Shown in pieces: positions 1 through 7,263 of a stretch of 13,500 bases of DNA (positions are counted from its first letter, which is position 1; every line of letters starts with the position of its first letter). Origin of the DNA: Neocallimastix lanati (nom. inval.) (taxonomy: Eukaryota > Neocallimastigomycota > Neocallimastigomycetes > Neocallimastigales > Neocallimastigaceae); assembly GCA_016946835.1 (NCBI GenBank), contig JACVTC010000005.1:2101501-2115000 (forward strand), written 5' to 3'. A program made the translations under genes and the position numbers. The notes beneath the pieces are model-generated. The model saw nothing but the letters and a program-made list of their open reading frames with translations, had not been told where the DNA came from and searched no databases.

Positions 1-1677
1 AAAATTAAGAAAAATAATTATTTACATATTAAAAAACAGTTTAATTTTAAAAAACACGGAAGGTCACTTTCGGACGATTTAACACCTTCCCAATCACAAA
101 AATTTCGTAGATCAAACTTTAATTCAAAAATTATTGCTACTTTGGACAATTTTGTGCCCCAATCATTTTTCCAAGCCACAAATTATAAAGACCACGTTCT
201 ATGGGAAAAAGCTATGGATAACGAACTGGATAATCTTTATACTAATAAAATTATGACTTTTGTGAACAATATTCCAGATGGTAAGAAACCCATTCCTTCC
301 AAATGGGTCTACGCTCTTAAGACTGATGGTCTTGGCCATATTATTAAACATAAAGCTCGTTTTGTCGCTAAAGGTTTCTCTCAAAAATATGGCATTGATT
401 ATGAGTTGACTTTCTCTCCTACCCTTAATTTCGATTGTTTAAAACTTCTTATCTCCTTAGCTGCTAAATTTAAATGGGACATTCTCCAATTAGATATCAA
501 AGCTGCGTATCTCAACGCGGATTTAGACAAAGATATCTATGTCAAAATTCCCCCTGGAGATCCTAACTTTGGGAGGGGATATTGGAAATTGAACAAAGCA
601 TTATACGGTTTAAAACAATCTGGCCGACAATGGTATAATACCATCTCTAAATTTTTAATTGAACAAGGAATGGAGCAACTAAAATCTGAAAGTTGCGTTT
701 TTAAGAAAATCGTAAATGGAAAATTAGTCTGTATAATTGGCTTATACGTAGACGATATGATTGTTACTGGAGAAAAGGAAGAAATTAACAAAATCTTCAA
801 TAAAATTAAAAACAAATTCAAGATCTCAAAATCTGGTCCAATAGACTACTTATTGGGAATTAAAGTTGAAAATAGAAATAACACTTATACATTATCTCAA
901 ACACAATTTATAGAAAATATTTTAAAAACATTTAATATCAATAACAAAAGACTAAGAAAAACACCATGTGTTGGTGATAATACAATATCAGAAAATAACC
1001 AACCATTCAACAAAACAAAATATAAAAGTGCAATTGGTATGTTAATTTATTTATCAAAATGTACCAGACCCGACATTGCATTTTCAGTCAACAAAGCTGC
1101 CAGAAATTCAGAAAATCCAACAGTATCTGACTGGCACAAAGTTATTGCAATATTACAATATTTAAAAAATACCAAAAATTACAAAATTAAATATGATGGC
1201 ACTGGTAACATTGTAGGTTACACAGATTCAGACTTCGCTGGTGACGTTACTGACAGAAAATCAACATCTGGTAATATTATCTTAATGGGAGATAATCCAA
1301 TATCCTGGACCTCGAAAAAACAGTCAGTTGTCGCCACATCAACAGCAGAAGCTGAATACATAAGTGCGTCAGTATGTATCAAGAAATTATTAAGAATTAA
1401 AAATATATTATACGAATTACTCAAATTTAATAAACCACTAACATTATTCACAGACAATAATGCAAGTAAAATTTCAATGGAAAATGGAGAATTAAATCCA
1501 AAATTAAAACATATTTCAATTAAATATCACTTTAATAGAGACAATATTGAGAAAAATTTAATTAAATTAAAATATATCAGTACTGATAAAATGCTAGCTG
1601 ACACATTAACAAAATGTGTAAATGGTACTAAAATGACAACCTTTGCAAATCAAATTTTCATTACAAATGAAAACTGA
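1..1677 (+). CDS. Ty1/copia polyprotein, C-terminal part (reverse transcriptase and RNase H); 5' end beyond window
   Basis: This is the pol end of a Ty1/copia LTR retrotransposon, which copies element RNA into DNA. The frame has no stop from base 1 to the TGA at 1675-1677 (558 codons), so the protein continues to the left; the TTG at 142 is not a real start. Reverse transcriptase motifs in order are KWVYALK and ARFVAKGFSQ, then QLDIKAAYLN (catalytic Asp about residue 165), LYGLKQSGRQW, and the YVDD box at residues 249-252 (bases 745-756). RNase H follows: YTDSDFAGD (Asp about 409), STAEAEY (Glu 450/452), FTDNNAS (Asp 485), a His near 504, and the family-typical C-terminal ISTDKMLADTLTK. All expected catalytic residues are present, so this half looks functional. 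Capsid, protease and integrase would lie outside the window. Third-position usage shifts near base 840 (see findings). The family assignment is firm. Confidence 0.96.
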   Translation, partial: KIKKNNYLHIKKQFNFKKHGRSLSDDLTPSQSQKFRRSNFNSKIIATLDNFVPQSFFQATNYKDHVLWEKAMDNELDNLYTNKIMTFVNNIPDGKKPIPSKWVYALKTDGLGHIIKHKARFVAKGFSQKYGIDYELTFSPTLNFDCLKLLISLAAKFKWDILQLDIKAAYLNADLDKDIYVKIPPGDPNFGRGYWKLNKALYGLKQSGRQWYNTISKFLIEQGMEQLKSESCVFKKIVNGKLVCIIGLYVDDMIVTGEKEEINKIFNKIKNKFKISKSGPIDYLLGIKVENRNNTYTLSQTQFIENILKTFNINNKRLRKTPCVGDNTISENNQPFNKTKYKSAIGMLIYLSKCTRPDIAFSVNKAARNSENPTVSDWHKVIAILQYLKNTKNYKIKYDGTGNIVGYTDSDFAGDVTDRKSTSGNIILMGDNPISWTSKKQSVVATSTAEAEYISASVCIKKLLRIKNILYELLKFNKPLTLFTDNNASKISMENGELNPKLKHISIKYHFNRDNIEKNLIKLKYISTDKMLADTLTKCVNGTKMTTFANQIFITNEN

Positions 1678-1680
1678 TTT

Positions 1681-1689
1681 GAGGGGGAG
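1681..1689 (+). other. Polypurine tract (plus-strand primer site)
   Basis: GAGGGGGAG lies four bases after the pol stop and directly before TGTTA. A G-rich purine run abutting the TG of the 3' LTR is the standard primer for plus-strand synthesis in copia elements. It stands out because runs of G are almost absent elsewhere in this AT-rich window. Confidence 0.85.
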
Positions 1690-1888
1690 TGTTAAAGTAT
1701 TAAATAATATAAATAAATAAACTTAATAATTTAGGTTTATAATTAAATAATAGAAAATATAAATCATAAATATTTATGTAAAAAACTAAACTTAAAATGT
1801 AAATTAACATTATTTATGTTAATACATAGTTAAATGTAAATCATTAGATTTATCATGCGCATGTAAATAGTTTCTTTATTCTTGTTTA

Positions 1889-1921
1889 TTCACGTGAAAT
1901 AGTTATATAGTTTATATAAAA
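1889..1921 (+). promoter_or_regulatory. Possible LTR promoter: CACGTG palindrome plus TATA-like run
   Basis: TTCACGTGAA (1889-1898) contains the CACGTG E-box, a common binding site for fungal bHLH factors, and is followed by TTATATAG and TTTATATAAAAA. Together they sit about 200 bases into the LTR, where U3 core promoters usually lie. TATA-like strings are cheap in this background, so the E-box palindrome is the informative part. No transcript data support it here. Confidence 0.35.
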
Positions 1922-1939
1922 ATAATTGTTTATTTTATA

Positions 1940-1962
1940 GACGAAAATTCGCGACTTTCGTC
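1940..1962 (+). other. GC-bearing hairpin inside the LTR
   Basis: GACGAAA (1940-1946) pairs perfectly with TTTCGTC (1956-1962) across a 9-base loop containing the palindrome TCGCGA. It lies just downstream of the TATA-like stretch, so it would be near the 5' end of the element RNA (R/U5). The perfect 7-bp stem is read directly; a role in RNA dimerisation, packaging or processing is speculation. Confidence 0.5.
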
Positions 1963-2023
1963 AATAAGTAATTTTTTAATAAATAAATAAATGTATAAAT
2001 TATTAATAACTAAATAAATTACT

Positions 2024-2062
<39 letters not shown>

Positions 2063-2120
2063 GTAGTAATAATAATAATAATAATAGTAATAAAATTTTT
2101 ATTATTATTATTATTAAAAA
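2024..2120. repeat. (TAA)n microsatellite with an inverted (TTA)n arm
   Basis: About 70 bases of TAA repeats, interrupted by a few TAG units, are followed within about 10 bases by TTTTTATTATTATTATTATT. The two arms are complementary and could form a long AT-only hairpin or cruciform. The repeat starts exactly at the inferred LTR end, so either the element inserted into a microsatellite or the repeat grew from the LTR terminus. Confidence 0.85.
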
Positions 2121-2684
2121 TTAATCATTAAAATTAAAAATTATATAAAATGTATAATTGGTTTCATAATAATCAATAAAATTATTAAAAATTAATATAT
2201 GAATATGGTAGTATGATGTATAATATATTAATTATTTTAATTTTATGCAAGTAATAATTTAATTTAATAAATTACCAAATTTATAAATTATATTAATTAT
2301 ACACCATAAAAAATAAAAAATGGATTGCCTTAAAATGTATATATATATTTTCATTATTTTTTGTTCAATTTTTTTTTTTCTTTAAAAAAAAAATATTACA
2401 AATAAAAATTTATTAAAACGATATATATTAATATTAATAATATAAAAATTGATATTAGTAATTACAATTATAATAAATATTGATTATAAATAATAAAAAA
2501 GGTGACTCATGAATTTTGAATTATATTAATAATAAATATATTTTAATAGTATTAATAATCAGTAATACTTTGAATATACAGCCAAAAAAATATTATATAT
2601 ATAATAATTATAAGAATTAATATTATTCTGATAATAAATATAAGAATAAACGAAATATAAATAAATTAATAATTTGAATTCAAT
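2121..2684. other. AT-rich intergenic region upstream of the first membrane-protein gene
   Basis: This region is almost pure A/T with no long open frame. It contains a T11-C-T3-A10 tract (2369-2393) and a short leader-like ORF (2320-2385), listed separately. It presumably holds the promoter and 5' untranslated region of the gene at 2685, but no individual promoter element can be picked out of this background. Confidence 0.6.
2320..2385 (+). other. 21-codon hydrophobic leader-like mini-ORF
   Basis: The ATG at 2320 opens a 21-residue frame beginning MDCLKMYIYIF and ending in Phe/Leu before a TAA. A short polar N-terminus with Lys at residue 5 followed by about 16 hydrophobic residues is the profile of a signal peptide or signal anchor. 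It lies 300 bases before a gene whose product has a Thr/Ser-rich, exterior-type region but no signal sequence. No convincing GT donor precedes the stop, so a spliced first exon is not established. The frame may equally be chance in T-rich DNA or an upstream ORF. Confidence 0.2.
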
Positions 2685-3647
2685 ATGGATATATTAAAAA
2701 GAAGTTCATCAAATGAAGAACATAAAGATAGTAGTAATAAAGACCTAAATCCAAATACCGACACTGGTGACAATGGATTGAATAATTTGGATAATAATGA
2801 CAATAATAAAGATCCTGATCCATATCAAGATGATCATAAAAATGAAAACTATAATACAACTAATACAATTGAGACTTCTGTATATTATACTACTACTAAA
2901 ACTACTAGTTATCAAGAACATACTTATATTGAGGAAACAGCTACAAGTACATATTATAATATTCCTACCAGTTCAATTGAATCAACAGTTTTACCGAATA
3001 ATGAAGTTATTTTTAATCCCAAGGATGATTTAAGTCCTACTGCTATTATTGGTATAATAAGTGCTTCAATTGTTTTAATTATTATTATTCTTTGTGGTAT
3101 ATTTTTCATTATCAAGAAAAGTAAAGAAAAAAAGGAGAAAGAAGAGTTAGATTTTAATGACATTAAGCCAAGTATTAGTATAATTTATGGTACTAGTCAT
3201 GTTGATAAAAATTCTGCACCTTTCCCTTATTTTGATGATATATGTAATAATTATGCTAATAATTCTGAAGCCTTAAATAATTATAATTATTATATGAACG
3301 CAAAATATCATCAAAATGCTATATCTAATAATGACTCTAGTAATGTTCAAACTAATATAAATAGTCCATATAGAAATAGTTATCAAGGAAGTTCTAACAT
3401 TTCAAATGTTAATATGAATCGTCCTTATAGACATAGTTATCAAGGACCCGTATATCAAGAAAAGTTCAATTCTGATGGTCATTCTTATCAAAATTCATTA
3501 AATCAATATCAAACGGCTGATATTACTCAAAGTATTCCCCCACAAAATCATAAGATTAATCCAACTTATGGTAGTCCATCTTCTCCATTGAAAAAACCAT
3601 TTCCTTATCAATCACAAAATATAAAAATATCTGATATGAAATATTGA
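2685..3647 (+). CDS. Single-pass membrane protein with Asn/Asp-rich and Thr-rich N-terminal part and Tyr/Asn-rich tail
   Basis: The 320-residue protein starts at the first ATG after an in-frame TAA (2670-2672) and ends in TGA. Residues 1-60 are Asn/Asp/Ser-rich and acidic. Residues 61-105 are rich in Thr, Ser and Tyr (YYTTTKTTSY, ETATSTYY), the kind of stretch fungi often O-mannosylate on the cell surface. Residues 119-143 form one long Ile-rich membrane helix. KKSKEKKEKE (144-153) is a Lys-rich stop-transfer signal, which predicts an internal C-terminus. The tail (154-320) is Asn/Tyr/Ser/Pro-rich and carries a repeated PYR-SYQG motif near 228-235 and 247-254. No N-terminal signal peptide is seen in this reading. 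No enzymatic domain is recognised. A mucin-like surface sensor or adhesin is possible by architecture, but the function is unknown. Confidence 0.85.
   Translation: MDILKRSSSNEEHKDSSNKDLNPNTDTGDNGLNNLDNNDNNKDPDPYQDDHKNENYNTTNTIETSVYYTTTKTTSYQEHTYIEETATSTYYNIPTSSIESTVLPNNEVIFNPKDDLSPTAIIGIISASIVLIIIILCGIFFIIKKSKEKKEKEELDFNDIKPSISIIYGTSHVDKNSAPFPYFDDICNNYANNSEALNNYNYYMNAKYHQNAISNNDSSNVQTNINSPYRNSYQGSSNISNVNMNRPYRHSYQGPVYQEKFNSDGHSYQNSLNQYQTADITQSIPPQNHKINPTYGSPSSPLKKPFPYQSQNIKISDMKY
3361..3455 (+). repeat. In-frame internal duplication in the cytoplasmic tail of the first membrane protein
   Basis: Two copies of a motif reading N-S/R-PYR-N/H-SYQG are encoded by about 30-base near-identical stretches starting near 3361 and 3418, and a shorter GHSYQNS occurs shortly after. 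The repeat period is 19 codons. It suggests a short tandem duplication of a tail motif that could be a docking peptide; this is inference. Confidence 0.7.
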
Positions 3648-5520
3648 AACTATCTCAAGGAGATGAAAAAAAAAAAAGAAAAAAAAGAAAAAAGAAAAAT
3701 GGAAAAAAAAAATCCAAATAAGATAATTTTTATATATTTAAAATTTTGAAATATTCATAATTAAAATCTTTCTACATTAATTATTTTCAGTAAATAATAA
3801 TAGTAGTGAGAATGAAAATCATAATTTAAGAGATAAAAATTTTGGAAGTAAAATAAAAGTAAAATTAAGAAAATAAAAACTTATTTGAAGAAATTAAAAA
3901 TTAAAAATTTTTATCCTTCAAAGAAAAATTTAAATATATATATTCAATAAATAATAGCAATATTATATTAAATTTATATATATAATCAACAATAAATAAT
4001 AGAAAAAAATTTTTTTATTATTATTCTTATAAATATTCATATATAATCATAATATCATTAAGTAGTAAGTAAATCCACCATGTAATAAAAATAATAGTAA
4101 CATTTTTTCAAATGTATTATTTTTAATGTCTTTACTGTTGGATAGATGTTATCTCTTATTTTTTTTACTATGATTTATTTTTATAAAAATTACTTTTTCT
4201 CCTATCTTATGATAATATTATTATAAGAAGGGAAATAAAAAATATACACACATATGTATATATATGTATATATATAAATATTAAATTTATAATATATATA
4301 AATATTCGTTATTCAATATTTCGCGTTAACATTCGATTTAATTTATTTTAATTTTTTTTTTTTTTTTTATTTATATAAACAAAACAAATCAAAACAAAAA
4401 TATTAAATAAAAAAAATAATAATAATAATAAATAATATAAACAGACGTTATAAATCAGATAAATAAGTAAATACAAATAAATATATTAATATAATTTAAA
4501 AATTCATTATTATTTTCATAAAAAAAAAAAAGGTAATAATATAATTTATCATAATTAGAAAATATGAAAAATCAAAACAAAACAGTAAAAAAAAAAAGCA
4601 TATAAATGGTTATGATATTTTTATATACTATATACCTTATTATATATATATTTTTAATCAAAAATGTTATATAATATTAATTTAAGTATTTTTATTTTTA
4701 TTTTTATAAATTCATTTGTAGATTTTACAAATAATTTATTTATATAAAAATAAAAAAAAAAATTTTTTTTTAAAAAAACTTTTTTTATTATCTATCATTA
4801 AAATAATTTTATTTATTCATATAAAACAAAAACAAAAAAAAAAAAAAGAACATAATTATCTTTATCAGTTTTAATGATATGAATTAAAATTGATATTTTT
4901 AATAAAAATAACACACCCTCATATACACACACAATTCCATCAATATTATAAACTATTTTATTAACATATGATATATATAAAATATTTTTATACTATAAAT
5001 TTTATCATTTATTATTTATTATATATAAAAAGTCATATAAAATTAAATATATATATAATATGTAATAAATATTATAAAATATTTATTATTATATTTACTA
5101 TTATTATTATATATATATTCATAAAAAAAATAATAATATTTTATTTTACAAATCATCTTATTCAAGTAATAAATTTTATTTTTATATCATTGATAAAAAA
5201 AATAACAATTTTTATAAAAATAAAAATGTAAAATAAATACAAAATATAAAATCATATATATATATTATTATGATTTTTTTTTAAAAAAAAAAAAAAAGGT
5301 TATCAAGATAATAAAAAGTATATAAAATATATATTTATGTTTATAGATTTTTTTTATATTATTTTAATTTATTTTTTTATTTTTATTTTATTTTTATTTT
5401 TATTTTATTTTTTTATTTTTTATTTTTTTATTTTTTATTTTTTTTATACTTTTTTTTTTTTAAAAAAAAATAAGAAATTTAAAAATAAATATATAAATAT
5501 TTTATACATTATTAGTTAAA
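3648..5520. other. AT-rich intergenic region, no gene recognised
   Basis: A purine-only run of A with scattered G (about 3657-3710) follows the stop of the first membrane-protein gene. The rest is A/T with TA-repeat pockets (about 4246-4305), T/A homopolymers, TnAn junctions at 4763-4778, 5274-5297 and 5450-5470, and a T-rich (TTTTA)n-like stretch (about 5345-5445). Open frames at 4968-5231 and 5337-5519 encode only Ile/Tyr/Lys/Phe/Asn and look like products of composition. No RNA gene was found. Confidence 0.65.
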
Positions 5521-5570
5521 AGTCATAAAAAGTCATAAAAAGTCGTCCTAATTTAAATATTAAATTATAT

Positions 5571-6290
5571 ATGTGAACCAGATTCTTTCCTGGTTGTTAG
5601 TTCATGGGCTAGCAAATATCAGGTTCCTAGTTGAATCCCGCCCTATTACTATTTTCCAAGGTTTTCTTCACAAGAGGTTTTTTACTGAATATGGTAGATA
5701 GGGTTACAAGTAAATATTTCTCCCTTATATATATATTTTTCCCCTTATATTATTATTATTATTACTATTATTTTATTCTAAATCTCCAAAGTAATATAGA
5801 AAAGATACTGTCCTAACTGAGGACCTGAGAAGGTTGCACAATTATTATTTCATTTAATGTATTTTATGAAGGAATTATTAGTTATTTGGGTATATTTTAT
5901 GTGATTATGTAGATATATATATTCTACAAAAGTGATGTAGAAGTATTCCACTAAATTGCAATTTTTCTGATGTTTATGCATTTGCCAAGAGAAGCTAGTA
6001 CATATCTCATCGGGTTAGGTTATACTGACCTAAACTTCATAGGGAAGTTAGGAACTTGGAGAAGCACTACGAGAAAAAAACATACAAGAAAATTTTTCAG
6101 AAATAATATACATGTCAGAGGTGTCAATGCTGAACACTCAGTAAGGTCAGTCCAGTAGGAACATTATTTACATATGCGAAAGCATTACTGAAGTGTTGTG
6201 ACTACATCGATATTTCCACTACTCCTGAGGGGGTGGGGCTGAAACCAAGGGTGGTACATACCAGAAATAACAAAAAAATTGTATGAATAT
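5571..6290. other. Normal-composition island with small hairpins; old mobile-element remnant
   Basis: Composition changes abruptly from nearly pure A/T to ordinary sequence at about 5571 and back after about 6290. A direct repeat of AGTCATAAAA (two copies plus a third start, 5521-5544) lies just outside the left edge. Small perfect stems occur within: AACCAG/CTGGTT (5576-5595), TTAGGT/ACCTAA (6015-6033), AAGTT/AACTT (6045-6057) and TGGTA/TACCA (6252-6263). The right part holds a tyrosine-recombinase-like fragment. The left part (5571-5960) has no frame I can assign. In this genome such islands usually mark present or former coding or element DNA. Confidence 0.5.
5970..6286 (+). pseudogene. 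Tyrosine recombinase C-terminal fragment (DIRS/Ngaro/Crypton-like), decayed
   Basis: The frame from 5970 to the TAG at 6156-6158 encodes HLPREASTYLIGLGY near its start, then IGKLGTWRSTT and HTRKFFRNN. This follows the C-terminal signature of tyrosine recombinases: an H-x-x-R box, a small-residue helix, a Gly-turn, then G-x-W-x-S, then an aromatic segment holding the nucleophile. At the expected Tyr the sequence reads Phe-Phe, so the nucleophile appears lost. An overlapping frame, open from 6134 to a TGA at 6284-6286 (SPVGTLFTYAK to VVHTRNNKKIV), also reads like protein and suggests one frameshift near 6140-6155. The N-terminal catalytic Arg region is not found upstream. The call rests on motif recognition only. 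DIRS or Ngaro elements fit best, but another recombinase, or chance, is possible. Confidence 0.42.
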
Positions 6291-7219
6291 TAATATTTTT
6301 AAGGTTACACCAATAAACATTAATGATTCCTTTTTTTTTTTTTTTTATTTTATTTTAAATTTATTTAATTTTTTTTTTTAATATATGAATATTAATTACA
6401 AAAATTAAAAATATTGTTTATAAAATATTTATTTTGTTTTTAATAATTTAATATTAACTATTTTTACCAAAAAAAAAAATAAAATAAAATAATTTATTTA
6501 TGCATTTATTTATTGATTTATTCTAGAATTGATTATTTATTTGTTATGAAAAAGATTAGAATATAGAATTTTCAAAATAAAAAAAATTTTTTTTTTATAA
6601 AACAATTTTATTAAATATATATATATATATATATTTTAATATAATTTTAAATTTAAAAAATTCATCTTTGTATTTTTTTTTTAATTTAATATTAAATTTA
6701 AAAAATTGATCTTTAGTAATTTTTTTTTTAATAAAATTTAAAATTTGAATTTATTATAATTATTTAACTTTTTATTATATTATTAATATTAAAACTATAA
6801 TTATTATTATATTTATTTATTCATTTTATTTATTTAATTTCTTTTTTAATATTTTATCTATTCCTTTTCCTTTTTTTTTCTTTTTTTTTTTTAAAAAAAA
6901 AAAATAAAAATAAAACATTATAAAAATTAAAAGAAATCTCATTTATGATTTTTTTTTTTTTTTTAAAAAAAATCAATAATAATAAATAAAAGTTAAATTA
7001 ATAAAAAATAAAATAAAATATAAATTAATTTGATTCAAATAATTTATATTTATTATTATAATTATTTAACAAACAAAAGTATAATTTTTAAATATAAATT
7101 TAGATGAAAGGTATAATAAATTATTTATAATATAAAATATTTTAAAATATATATAATATTAAATGAAGATTTATTTATAAATTGTTATTTAACAAAAATA
7201 TAATAAAAATAAAAATAAA

Positions 7220-7262
<43 letters not shown>

Positions 7263-7263
7263 A
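6291..7263. other. AT-rich intergenic region upstream of the second membrane-protein gene
   Basis: Nothing here resembles a gene. The stretch contains an A8T10 block (about 6588-6597), TA repeats (about 6615-6634), a perfect T12A12 palindrome (6881-6904) and a T16A8 tract (6949-6972). It ends in a long (AT)n run that touches the start codon region. The two TnAn tracts lie about 290-380 bases before the ATG and may be nucleosome-depleting promoter DNA. Confidence 0.6.
7223..7259. repeat. (AT)n dinucleotide microsatellite abutting the second membrane-protein gene
   Basis: About 18 uninterrupted AT units end four bases before the ATG at 7264. If transcription starts upstream, the repeat is in the 5' untranslated region and can form a self-complementary hairpin next to the start codon. 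Its length is likely to vary between strains. Confidence 0.9.

Larger units (their letters stand above)
1..2029 (+). mobile_element. Ty1/copia LTR retrotransposon, 3' portion
   Basis: The open pol frame, a purine-only GAGGGGGAG tract just after the stop, and a TGTTA-starting block downstream give the usual copia order of RNase H, polypurine tract and 3' LTR. The absence of stops and frameshifts over 558 codons suggests a young insertion. The 5' LTR, primer binding site and left target-site duplication are outside the window, so LTR identity and age cannot be judged here. The right end is inferred from a near-perfect terminal inverted repeat and may be off by a few bases because a TAA microsatellite follows directly. 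Confidence 0.88.
1690..2029 (+). repeat. Probable 3' LTR of the copia element (about 340 bp)
   Basis: The block starts TGTTAAAGTA right after the polypurine tract. The best matching inverted end is TACTTTAATA at 2020-2029, the reverse complement of the start with one mismatch (terminal CA is TA). Inside are two GC-containing palindromes, CATGCGCATG (1854-1863) and TTCACGTGAA (1889-1898), then TATA-like sequence (about 1903-1921), then a hairpin (1940-1962). That order resembles an LTR promoter followed by an early transcribed stem-loop, but this is inference. The start is well supported. The end rests only on the imperfect inverted repeat, because the 5' LTR is not in the window for comparison. 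Confidence 0.7.

Noticed and set aside
537-821. Minus-strand ORFs within the copia pol region (also 199-384 and 1218-1457).
   Set aside because: They are antisense shadows of a strongly supported reverse transcriptase/RNase H frame.
4968-5231. An 87-codon ATG-initiated hydrophobic ORF.
   Set aside because: Its composition is almost only Ile, Tyr, Lys, Phe and Asn, as expected from A/T-only DNA; no motif and no change in base composition.
5337-5519. A 60-codon Phe/Ile-rich ORF ending in a Lys/Asn-rich tail.
   Set aside because: It reads directly from poly-T and poly-A runs; no evidence of coding.
5598-5640. tRNA or SINE promoter boxes: TAGTTCATGGG fits the A-box consensus and GTTGAATCC resembles a B box.
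   Set aside because: The boxes are about 31 bases apart start to start, shorter than in tRNAs; the B box has a mismatch in its core and no cloverleaf forms.
5631-5816. A 61-codon ORF at the left of the composition island.
   Set aside because: It starts at TTG, contains a Tyr run from a TAT microsatellite and has no recognisable motif.
6181-6263. A possible hammerhead-like ribozyme core near CTGAGG and CTGAAACC.
   Set aside because: The conserved CUGAUGA and GAAA core elements with three stems are not present.
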